Made by a program: the position numbers and the translations under genes
In this document: positions 1 through 6,339 of the stretch, piece by piece
How positions within the stretch are numbered: the stretch's first letter is position 1
How the letters are laid out: each line of letters begins with the position of its first letter
Notes under the pieces: generated by a model
What the model saw: the letters and a program-made list of their open reading frames with translations, nothing else
Database searches by the model: none
What the model was told of the DNA's origin: nothing
Assembly: GCA_021736615.1 (NCBI GenBank)
Contig: JAIPFN010000144.1
Coordinates: forward strand, 1 to 13,714
Direction of reading: 5' to 3'
DNA: 13,714 nt
DNA from: Phycisphaerae bacterium
Lineage (GTDB): Bacteria; Planctomycetota; Phycisphaerae; Sedimentisphaerales; Anaerohalosphaeraceae

Positions 1-192
1 GGCGACTTTCTGGTATTGCAGGCCGGGCGTACCCGATGGGATCATGGAGATTATCCATGGCGAAAGCATTACGGACAGGTATATCGCAATCAATGTATTG
101 AATAGGATTGCCCACATTCTATAGAAGTCGGACTTTTTGTATGCAAGTGTTGCGCCGCCTGCGGCGAATAAAATTGATATCCAAAATGCCAT
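1..192 (-). CDS. Small membrane protein, CvpA-like, C-terminus cut by window edge
   Basis: A minus-strand frame opens at ATG 192-190 and stays open for 64 codons to the left edge, so the C-terminal part is missing. The visible protein begins MAFWISILFAAGG and has two hydrophobic segments, at about residues 2-18 and 25-47. They are joined by a short basic stretch with Tyr and Lys (AYKKSDFYRMW). This layout, a short helix, a Gly/Tyr/Lys turn and a second helix, resembles the N-terminus of CvpA-family inner-membrane proteins (colicin V production homologues); that assignment is a guess from the pattern. The start lies 29 nt after the gspE stop, and a purine-rich GAAAGGTG sits at 204-211, somewhat far upstream (11 nt). 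It is probably co-transcribed with gspE. The short gap and codon-by-codon coherence of the hydrophobic segments argue for a real gene. A link to secretion is only suggested by position. Confidence 0.6.
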   Translation of the reverse strand, partial: MAFWISILFAAGGATLAYKKSDFYRMWAILFNTLIAIYLSVMLSPWIISMIPSGTPGLQYQKVA

Positions 193-221
193 ATCTAAAC
201 TTACACCTTTCGCTTTGTGTT

Positions 222-1829
222 TTACCCGAGATTGGATGTTACTCTTCTGACTTCTTCGAGGGTTGTAAGGCCGGCGTAAACTTTTGCCAGTCCGTCGTCA
301 ATGAGCGTAGTTTTTCCTTTTTTATCGCCGAATTTCTTAAGCTCTCCGATCGAGATATTCGCTTCGGTAAGCAGGGACTTGATCTTTTCGTTTACGATCA
401 GTACGTCGGTAATCGCCATTCTTCCGCGGTAGCCGGTTTGACCGCATTTGGCGCATTTTCCGGGTTGCATGATAACGGCAGGGTCGATTCCGCTGCTTTT
501 GAATCGTTCGATCTGGCCTTCGGTCAGTTGAGCGGGCTCTTTGCAATTGTCGCAGAGTTTTCTTACCAGTCTTTGCGAGACGACCATGCTAAGTGCCGAT
601 GCGAGCAGCAGGGGTTTAACGCCGAGGTCCATGAGTCTTACCAGCGCCGACAGGTTGCTTGAACTGTGCAGTGTTGCCAGTACCAGGTGGCCGGTCTGTG
701 AGGCCTGTAGTGCCATCGATGCTGTTTCGCTGTCTCGTATTTCGCCGACGGTTATTACGTCTGGGTCCTGGCGGAGTATGCTTCTAAGTGCGTTGGCAAA
801 AGTGATGTCGGCTTTTACGTTTACTTCGATCTGGCTGGCTTCGGGGAGTACGTGTTCTATGGGGTCTTCGACGGTGATGACGTTTCTGGAATAGAAGTCC
901 ATCGTGCTTAGCATTGCGTATAGTGTGGTGGTTTTTCCGCTTCCGGTGGGGCCGCATACTATGATCATGCCGGAGGGCTGCTTAATGGCGTTTGCGACGG
1001 CCTGGTATTTTGCCTTTGCAAGACCGATGTCGCTGAGTTTAAGGATTCCGGTGCTTTGATCGAGGATACGGATAGAGAGTTTTTCGCCGCCGAGTACGCC
1101 GGAGCTCGCTACCCTGAACGAGACTTTTCCGTCTGTTACCCTTGCGACGAAGGCACCGTCCTGGGGTCTTCTCTTTTCGGAGATGTCCATTTTCGAGAGT
1201 GCCTTGATGCTGTTTACTATCGGGACGGATTTTTCGGTTTCTATTTCCTGGACTGTCTTAAGAAATCCGTCAACGCGGTATCTTACCGTGTGGAACCCGT
1301 CGGTTTTGGGGTCCATGAGGATGTCAGTGGCGCGGTCTTGTAGTGCATCAAGGATAATGTCTTCGAAGGCGTTTATTGTTTCTCTGTCGGCGTCGGCGTT
1401 TTTAGAGTCGTCGCTGGCGAAGAAATCTTTGCCAGCCGAATCAAGCAGCTGGATGAATCGCCTGCCGGAAGGACTGCGGCGGGGTTTCAATATTTTTCTG
1501 TTGAAGATTATTTTCGGGATGTCTGAGTAGTCGATCTCGCCGGCCTGGAGCCTTTTGACGATGTCCCTTACGAAAAGGACGAAGATGATAAACGGGGCGA
1601 TGATCAGTCCGAAGGCGTTTGCGACGGGTTTGAAGCGGTCGGGGACGAGGGGGCCGTACTCGATCCGCTGGATGCAATGCATGCAATAGTATATCCAGGC
1701 GACGAGCAGGATCGATCTTATGGGACTAAAGTGCAAAGAAGATGCGTTGCCGCTGACCTGCTGCAATGCCGCCGGCAGGTCGCTGCTGATAACACTAAAA
1801 ATATTTATAATGTTTCCAGTGAAGGTCAT
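222..1829 (-). CDS. gspE: T2SS assembly ATPase GspE with unusual hydrophobic N-terminus
   Basis: This 535-residue protein is a secretion ATPase of the GspE/PilB family, which powers pseudopilus assembly from the cytoplasmic face. Visible motifs are a Walker A loop GPTGSGKT (293-300), an Asp box NVITVEDPIEH (316-326), a Walker B region DPDVITVGEIRD (355-366) and a His box with H388 in LATLHSSSN. A zinc-binding tetracysteine pair, CDNC (426-429) and CAKC (459-462), is the GspE/PilB signature absent from PilT. The domain before the ATPase core (about 145-255, VRYRVDGFL, RRPQDG) is the usual N2-type domain. The first 110 residues are odd: instead of an N1E or MshEN domain they carry two hydrophobic segments (about 38-53 and 71-90) followed by a basic stretch, suggesting a membrane-anchored enzyme. 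The ATG start is supported by AGAGAGG at 1834-1840, 4 nt upstream, and by a promoter just before it. The gene is separated from gspD by a terminator. Confidence 0.93.
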   Translation of the reverse strand: MTFTGNIINIFSVISSDLPAALQQVSGNASSLHFSPIRSILLVAWIYYCMHCIQRIEYGPLVPDRFKPVANAFGLIIAPFIIFVLFVRDIVKRLQAGEIDYSDIPKIIFNRKILKPRRSPSGRRFIQLLDSAGKDFFASDDSKNADADRETINAFEDIILDALQDRATDILMDPKTDGFHTVRYRVDGFLKTVQEIETEKSVPIVNSIKALSKMDISEKRRPQDGAFVARVTDGKVSFRVASSGVLGGEKLSIRILDQSTGILKLSDIGLAKAKYQAVANAIKQPSGMIIVCGPTGSGKTTTLYAMLSTMDFYSRNVITVEDPIEHVLPEASQIEVNVKADITFANALRSILRQDPDVITVGEIRDSETASMALQASQTGHLVLATLHSSSNLSALVRLMDLGVKPLLLASALSMVVSQRLVRKLCDNCKEPAQLTEGQIERFKSSGIDPAVIMQPGKCAKCGQTGYRGRMAITDVLIVNEKIKSLLTEANISIGELKKFGDKKGKTTLIDDGLAKVYAGLTTLEEVRRVTSNLG

Positions 1830-1833
1830 ATTG

Positions 1834-1840
1834 CCTCTCT
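1834..1840 (-). promoter_or_regulatory. Ribosome binding site of gspE
   Basis: On the minus strand AGAGAGG lies 4 nt before the ATG at 1829. It supports the long reading of gspE, including the hydrophobic N-terminus. Confidence 0.6.
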
Positions 1841-1852
1841 CTTATAACCACT

Positions 1853-1869
1853 GGTCATTCTAGGTCATT
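1853..1869. repeat. GGTCATT direct repeat over the gspE -10 box
   Basis: GGTCATT occurs at 1853-1859 and 1863-1869 on the plus strand, one helical turn apart (10 bp). A partial third copy, GGTCAT, lies at 1824-1829 over the gspE start codon. The placement across the -10 box would suit a repressor or other operator, but no regulator is known here and chance is possible. Confidence 0.3.
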
Positions 1870-1885
1870 ATCGATACAATTGCAA
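1857..1885 (-). promoter_or_regulatory. Sigma70-type promoter for gspE
   Basis: On the minus strand a -35 box TTGCAA (1880-1885) and a -10 box TAGAAT (1857-1862) are exactly 17 bp apart. They match the sigma70 consensus at 4 of 6 and 5 of 6 positions. Transcription would begin near 1850, giving a leader of about 20 nt that contains the gspE ribosome binding site. The site lies downstream of the gspD terminator, so gspE and the CvpA-like gene probably form their own unit. A 7-bp direct repeat GGTCATT (1853-1859 and 1863-1869) overlaps the -10 box. Confidence 0.55.
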
Positions 1886-1963
1886 GTAAAATAATTTAAT
1901 AATTCGCGTGCGATTTATTAAACCCTTTAAACAACAGCATTTCGGCAGTGTCGAATAGCGTGG

Positions 1964-1983
1964 ATTCCCGCCTTCGCGGGAAT
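1964..1983. repeat. REP-like hairpin ATTCCCGC-CTTC-GCGGGAAT
   Basis: A perfect 8-bp inverted repeat (ATTCCCGC and GCGGGAAT) surrounds a CTTC loop, with flanks GG and GACA. Hairpins of this wording are familiar as dispersed intergenic repeats in many bacterial genomes; that is recollection and cannot be tested here. It has no U-run on either strand, so it is not a typical terminator. It sits between the gspE promoter and the gspD terminator. Confidence 0.6.
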
Positions 1984-2053
1984 GACATTGGCGCACATTT
2001 ATATTTTAGGATCAGTATTAGAGTTCCATTGGAGTTGCAATCAGATGTCTCTT

Positions 2054-2105
2054 AAAGAAAAGAACCTCGCTTTAGCCTGTAGTCTTTGGTTAAAGCGAAG
2101 TTCTT
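2054..2105 (-). terminator. Intrinsic terminator of gspD
   Basis: The arms at 2060-2074 and 2091-2105 are complementary over 15 positions with one wobble (AAGAACCTCGCTTTA against TAAAGCGAAGTTCTT), around a 16-nt loop. In the minus direction the second arm is followed at once by a U-rich tract (TTCTTT). The hairpin begins 27 nt after the gspD stop. On the plus strand no U-run follows, so it acts for the minus-strand genes. Confidence 0.75.
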
Positions 2106-2132
2106 ATTTATAATGATTCGGACATACAGGTT

Positions 2133-5100
2133 TTAATTCATTAGTCCTTTTAATAGTGCTTCGTTAAGGCTTTTCCTGATTTCCAACATTCTTTCAGCCG
2201 GATTGTTCATGTATTTGGAACCCTCAAGCGACTGGATCTTACTGTCTGGCTCGATGATGAACTTTTTCTCGGCTTCGGTTTTTTTATCGGTCACAACATG
2301 GGGTGTCAGGAATATCAGCAGTTCGCTATTTCTAAGCGAAGTGTCCTCGTGGCTAAAAAGGGCACCCAATATAGGTATGTCTCCGAGCAGCGGCACTTTG
2401 CTTTTGATCTCGCTTTCGTTCTGGAAGAGTATTCCTCCGAGCATGATCGTTTCGCCGTTTGCAATTATCAGGTTAGTCGAAGTAACCATTCTGTTAATTA
2501 CCGGCTGACTATTAACTAAATCGGCCGCCAGATCTGAAATCTCAAGTTCGATAGTTATATCAACATCCTTAGCCGGTGTGATGTTCGGCCTTACCTTAAG
2601 TGTTACGCCTACCGGTTCCGGACTGTAATTGTTTTGTATGGATCCGGTGGGGGACTGTTGGTTGGAACTTAGTAAGGAAATTTTCTTACCTTTAAAGAAT
2701 ATAGCTTCTTCGTTGTCCTTTGTCCAGAGGTTCGGCTGATTCAGGATTTTTGCGTTGACGGTCTTTGCCAGTAAATCTATTAGAGCATCAATATTTGTCC
2801 CAGCTGTAAGCGTTAAGCCCTTTGAAACCGCTTTTGAAAAGTCGAAATCTGCACTCAATCCATCGAAGGAGTTTAGTCCAATAGGTTTAAGTAAGTTCGG
2901 ATTGCTTGAAAGCTGCACTCCAAGGCTAGTCATTGAAGAGTGGTCCACTTCTACGATGACGGCTTCTATCATGACTTGCATTTCCGGCTGGTCCAGTTCC
3001 ATAACCATTTTTTCGATGTCTTCGTAATACTCCGGCGGGGCCAGGGCCAGGATGGCCTTGCTCCTGTGTACAGGAATGAATCTTATCTTGCCGATAAGAT
3101 TGCTTAATGGCATTTCGGTATCATCTTCTCTTCCGCTGGTCCACCATGGTGTGATCTCGCCCGGATCGTTCTGATTTTCGGTATTGTTGCTGCTGGTGCC
3201 TGATGAGGAATTATCAGTGCTGTTAAAATCAGTTGCAGAGAGTCCCTGCTCTCTTCTCTTAAGCGTTGCACGCATTCCGCGTTCGGTGAGGATCGCGTTA
3301 AGCTGGTCGCACAGTTCTTCCGGGTCGGCGTAATTAAGTGTTATAACTCTTGGCACTTCTCCTTTTTCCTGGCTGTCGAGGTCTTTGACGAGAGATTCGA
3401 TAACTGGATATGCTTCTGGGACCTTACTTATTACGAGGATTTTCTTTGTTCCGGGAACCGCCTGGAATGTGAGCAGTCCGTAAAGCGATCCGACGATCTT
3501 TTTCTTGCTGTCGGCTTCGTCTCCTCTGCCGAAGATCATTCTCATGAAACTCGAACTTGAGCTGCTATCTTCTTCGCTGAACAGAGTTGAAAGCAGTTCT
3601 ACCATCTGAACGGGGTCGGAGTTATTGAGTGTAATAAGCAGGTACTGGTTTTCTTTGACGTCCATCGGGACGTCCCATTCTTTGATCTGTGCTTCGATTA
3701 TAGCGAGTTTTTCCGGTGTAGCTACAACGCTGAGCTGCTTTAAAGCAGGGAAAGACATGACTTTGACTACGTCTTTTGGGTCGACTTTTTTGTACCTGGA
3801 ACTGGAAGACCCACGGTTATAACTGTAGCTTGAGACATTGCCTGCCTCGCTCTCATATAGGCCTTCAAGATTTGTCTTGACCTCGTCGGGGTCTGCGTGT
3901 TTTAGTTTGAAGTCCTTGTGTTCGTAGATGTCCTCGACGGGCAGATCGATATCCATGATGAGTCTTTCGACGAACTTTCTGTTTTCTTCGCTTCCGAATA
4001 CTACTATCTGTTTGGCGTCTTGCATTGCCTTTACTACAACAGAAGTTTTTAACTCCGAACCAGGCATACTGTCGAGAGCTTTTTCTACCAGTCTTTCAAC
4101 TTCAGCAGGGTCAACATGAAGTATGGGAATAATTGTCTGTTCCTGCGGTGAGCTGTCCGCGACATCCAGTTTGTCTATCCAGACTTCGATCTTTTCCATG
4201 TCATCGGCTGATGCTCTTGCTATGATCCAGTTGTGTTTGGGTATCGGCAGCAGTACTATTGGAATCTCCCCGGCCTGGACGATTACCGATGTCGCCGGTG
4301 CTGAGGCACCACCTTTGGAAGCAGGTGACGGCTGGCTTGGGGGATGCGACGAGGAACGGGACGAGGAACGGGAGCTACCGCCTTTTGATTCCTGGAATAC
4401 CAACTCGAATACCTGTACGATTTCAAGTGCGTCACCGTTTTTGATCTCGAATATTTTTTCGACAACCTGGTCGGATTCGGGGATGTCAAACTGGGCGATT
4501 GTCTGTTCGATTCGGAACAAATTTTCGACCGTGTCGATGACCGCAAGTGTGCTGGAACTTTCGTATGCTGTTACATGTCCATAGCTGGCCGTTAAAGGCG
4601 TAATTACGCTTACAAGCTTTGAAGGAGATGTGTGTTTGAGCCTGAAGTATTTTTCGACGAGCTGGGATTTATCTTTGATCCTAGCAATCGGTTCATCTGC
4701 CGTAAGTACAGGGACATATCCGAGCTTTGCTTCGGAGATGGGTTTGAGGTAGATCTTGTTATCGCTAATTTCGGCGATGATGCTTTTGTTACGCAGAGCG
4801 TCGAATATCAGGGTAAGCGCTTCGCTTCTGGGTACTTCCTTGTCAGCATAAATTGTGATCTTTACCCGCATTGCTTCGTCGGTAGGTATTATTACCTTGC
4901 CTGTCCAAGCGGCGAGTTTGGTGAGGATGTTCTTCATCTCAATGTTGTTGAGATTTATTGCAACAAAAGGATCGTTAGGGTCTTCAGCTTGCTTCGGATT
5001 TCGTACAGCGCCGCGACTGTCCATGTCTCGACTTCTATCCATGCCCTCTCTGTTTCGGTCCATGCCCATGCCTGCGGCTCGGTCCATGCCCCCACCCGTT

Positions 5101-5426
5101 CCTCTGCCTCTGCCTCTGCCTCGGTCCGTGCCTCTGCCTTTATCCATGTCAGTTGGCGGCGCATCGGTACTGTTAGCGTCTACGGGTTCATCAGTATCTT
5201 CCTTTTCCATGGCTGGCGAGGCATCGGGACTATTAGCGTCTACGGGCTTGTCAGCAGCATCTTTCTTTTCCGTGCTTGCCGGTGCATCTGGCGTCTTTTC
5301 CGGGGCAGGCGTTTTTTCGGCCTTAGCGGCGAGCGGGATAATTTCCATCTTCTGGAAATCTAAATCCCTTGTTGATATTGTCAGGCCCACAATGAGAACT
5401 GCAAAAATGATCACTAAACGTTTCAC
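2133..5426 (-). CDS. gspD: T2SS outer-membrane secretin GspD, enlarged (about 1097 aa)
   Basis: GspD forms the outer-membrane channel of the T2SS. The N-terminus is a signal peptide (MKRLVIIFAVLIVGLTIS). Then come a Pro/Ala/Asp linker (about 37-92), an Arg/Gly/Met/Asp-rich stretch with repeated GMDR (about 93-139) and an N0 domain (about 152-230). Six consecutive N1-type modules follow, at about 259-315, 322-423, 429-497, 500-589, 592-685 and 691-815, each starting with a beta strand and a pattern like 'L.HADP.EV' and ending near 'I..LD.P'. The secretin core spans about 816-1045, with VMIEAVIVEV, GVTLKVRPNITP and the hallmark VPLLGDIPILGALF. Typical GspD is about 650-750 residues with three such modules. 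Modules 2, 4, 5 and 6 carry Ser-rich insertions. I chose GTG 5426 as start because AGGAGAG stands just before it and it gives a clean signal peptide; an ATG at 5447 adds seven residues but has no ribosome binding site. Confidence 0.93.
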   Translation of the reverse strand: MKRLVIIFAVLIVGLTISTRDLDFQKMEIIPLAAKAEKTPAPEKTPDAPASTEKKDAADKPVDANSPDASPAMEKEDTDEPVDANSTDAPPTDMDKGRGTDRGRGRGRGTGGGMDRAAGMGMDRNREGMDRSRDMDSRGAVRNPKQAEDPNDPFVAINLNNIEMKNILTKLAAWTGKVIIPTDEAMRVKITIYADKEVPRSEALTLIFDALRNKSIIAEISDNKIYLKPISEAKLGYVPVLTADEPIARIKDKSQLVEKYFRLKHTSPSKLVSVITPLTASYGHVTAYESSSTLAVIDTVENLFRIEQTIAQFDIPESDQVVEKIFEIKNGDALEIVQVFELVFQESKGGSSRSSSRSSSHPPSQPSPASKGGASAPATSVIVQAGEIPIVLLPIPKHNWIIARASADDMEKIEVWIDKLDVADSSPQEQTIIPILHVDPAEVERLVEKALDSMPGSELKTSVVVKAMQDAKQIVVFGSEENRKFVERLIMDIDLPVEDIYEHKDFKLKHADPDEVKTNLEGLYESEAGNVSSYSYNRGSSSSRYKKVDPKDVVKVMSFPALKQLSVVATPEKLAIIEAQIKEWDVPMDVKENQYLLITLNNSDPVQMVELLSTLFSEEDSSSSSSFMRMIFGRGDEADSKKKIVGSLYGLLTFQAVPGTKKILVISKVPEAYPVIESLVKDLDSQEKGEVPRVITLNYADPEELCDQLNAILTERGMRATLKRREQGLSATDFNSTDNSSSGTSSNNTENQNDPGEITPWWTSGREDDTEMPLSNLIGKIRFIPVHRSKAILALAPPEYYEDIEKMVMELDQPEMQVMIEAVIVEVDHSSMTSLGVQLSSNPNLLKPIGLNSFDGLSADFDFSKAVSKGLTLTAGTNIDALIDLLAKTVNAKILNQPNLWTKDNEEAIFFKGKKISLLSSNQQSPTGSIQNNYSPEPVGVTLKVRPNITPAKDVDITIELEISDLAADLVNSQPVINRMVTSTNLIIANGETIMLGGILFQNESEIKSKVPLLGDIPILGALFSHEDTSLRNSELLIFLTPHVVTDKKTEAEKKFIIEPDSKIQSLEGSKYMNNPAERMLEIRKSLNEALLKGLMN
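5161..5283. repeat. 60-bp degenerate tandem repeat inside gspD linker
   Basis: Two copies of an approximately 60-bp unit start at 5161 and 5221, both with GCATCGG, TTAGCGTCTACGGG and a CTTTTCC block, and a weaker partial copy follows near 5283. They encode the acidic linker units with 'PVDANS.DA' between signal peptide and N0 domain. It is a coding expansion in a disordered linker. Confidence 0.65.
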
Positions 5427-5430
5427 TTTA

Positions 5431-5437
5431 CTCTCCT
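5431..5437 (-). promoter_or_regulatory. Ribosome binding site that sets the gspD start at GTG 5426
   Basis: AGGAGAG on the minus strand lies 4 nt before GTG 5426 and is inside the reading frame of the longer ATG 5447 form. The upstream ATG is preceded only by AT-rich sequence. The shorter form begins MKRLVIIF, a normal signal peptide. Confidence 0.7.
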
Positions 5438-5474
5438 GTCTATACATAATAAATTAGAATACAATTTCTGGTTA

Positions 5475-5480
5475 ATTATA
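5475..5480 (-). promoter_or_regulatory. Possible -10 box (TATAAT) upstream of gspD
   Basis: A perfect TATAAT on the minus strand lies about 50 nt before GTG 5426, in an AT-rich gap. No good -35 box is present at 16-18 bp (GTCAGA at best). It could be an internal promoter for gspD, or chance in AT-rich DNA. Confidence 0.25.
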
Positions 5481-5510
5481 AATTTTAAAAAACTAAATCT
5501 GACCGGCGAT

Positions 5511-6254
5511 TTACAATTGGCCGCTTTTCATTCTCATTTCCATCTGATCGACGTACATTTGCTTTTGGCCGTCGGGCATTGCTTGCCATCTTTCTTTGCC
5601 CTCGGTTTTTTGCTCGTCGCTGAGCTTGTTCCATTGTTCAAGGAACCTGGCTTTAAGCTCCGGCGATATTTTTACTCCGATCCAGGCAAATTCGTCTTCT
5701 GTTACCGCATTAGCGGTTATTTGGGTATTTTGTGTTCCATGGTCATCTGACTCAACAGCTTTTGCCTGAACCACATGCGGGTCTTTGACGGGCTGCGGTT
5801 TTTCACGGATGGCGTAATTTGTCGGTGCTGAGATCGGGGAAAGCTTTGTCTCTTTACCGTTCCACAATACGGTCACTTCGGCAGAGGCAACCTTAACAAT
5901 TTTTGCCTCTCCGATACTCTCGCCGGCTTTGTACCATTTGTTGTTTATCAAGGCTTCGTCGCCCATAATAGCTTCGACGCTTTTAACCGGGTTAGTCTTT
6001 GCCTGTGGCGAGGGGGCGAAAACACTTTTCTTTTTAAGGATTGCGACAGCACTGGCGAACTTTTCGTGGTATTTCTTTACTTCATCGTCGTCCATCTGAC
6101 CGGCACTGACGGCTAAATCAATATTGCCGGAAATTTTGGCGGTTTCGGTTTTGGATATGACCACCTTTGCGCACGTAACGGCGGCAAGTGTCAGCGACAT
6201 TACGATCAATGTCGCCGGCAAAAAACTCATCGAATTTTCATTTATCTTTACCAT
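5511..6254 (-). CDS. GspC-like inner-membrane protein, copy 2 (HR-like domain, helical tail)
   Basis: The protein of about 247 residues has a short cytoplasmic N-terminus, one membrane segment (about 11-33) and a periplasmic part. A conserved block at about 77-140 reads LKKKSVFAP, NP, GDEALINNKWYKAG and EVTVLWNGKETKLSP. This matches the general pattern of the GspC homology region ('..A.I....Y..GD.....V..I..d.V.L...G..e.L'), which contacts the secretin N0 domain. No PDZ domain or long coiled coil follows; the C-terminal 50 residues form predicted helices with LSDEQKTEGKERWQAMP, like DUF3106-type 'S.EE..R...R...M' repeats. It is clearly paralogous to the gene upstream. I chose ATG 6254, with GGAAG 4 nt before it; a longer TTG form (6293) has no ribosome binding site. 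Position directly before gspD fits a GspC role, but the assignment is inference. Confidence 0.7.
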   Translation of the reverse strand: MVKINENSMSFLPATLIVMSLTLAAVTCAKVVISKTETAKISGNIDLAVSAGQMDDDEVKKYHEKFASAVAILKKKSVFAPSPQAKTNPVKSVEAIMGDEALINNKWYKAGESIGEAKIVKVASAEVTVLWNGKETKLSPISAPTNYAIREKPQPVKDPHVVQAKAVESDDHGTQNTQITANAVTEDEFAWIGVKISPELKARFLEQWNKLSDEQKTEGKERWQAMPDGQKQMYVDQMEMRMKSGQL

Positions 6255-6339
6255 AATGCTTCCAGAAGTCCTAAACAGACTATTGAAATCCAACGTAAAC
6301 TTTTACTGCCGCCTGTAGTGTATCTACCTGACGTTATCT

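Larger units (their letters stand above)
1830..2132. other. Intergenic region between gspD and gspE
   Basis: These 303 bases hold no gene on either strand. They contain the gspD terminator hairpin (2054-2105), the REP-like hairpin (1964-1983), an AT-rich stretch (about 1886-1935) and the gspE promoter (1857-1885). Nothing else is recognised in 1986-2050. Confidence 0.7.

Noticed and set aside
108..662. Plus-strand frame of 184 codons opposite gspE
   Set aside because: It overlaps the zinc-binding and C-terminal region of gspE, whose motifs are intact, and also the start of the CvpA-like gene.
1964..1983. REP-like hairpin as a terminator of gspD
   Set aside because: No U-run follows on either strand, and a proper terminator already lies at 2054-2105.
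5095..5145. Short CCTCTG-type repeats as a phase-variable microsatellite
   Set aside because: The repeat is six-base and in frame (Arg/Gly codons), so slippage would change length but not reading frame; it is explained by the coding stretch.
5427..5447. ATG 5447 as the gspD start
   Set aside because: There is no ribosome binding site before it, and its first codons contain the AGGAGAG that serves GTG 5426.
4632..5457. Plus-strand open frames of 200-243 codons opposite gspD
   Set aside because: They lie fully inside gspD, have low-complexity composition complementary to the Arg/Gly and acidic linker, and show no recognisable domain or ribosome binding site.
6255..6293. TTG 6293 as start of GspC-like copy 2
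   Set aside because: A rare start codon without ribosome binding site; ATG 6254 is preceded by GGAAG and gives a normal short cytoplasmic end before the membrane segment.
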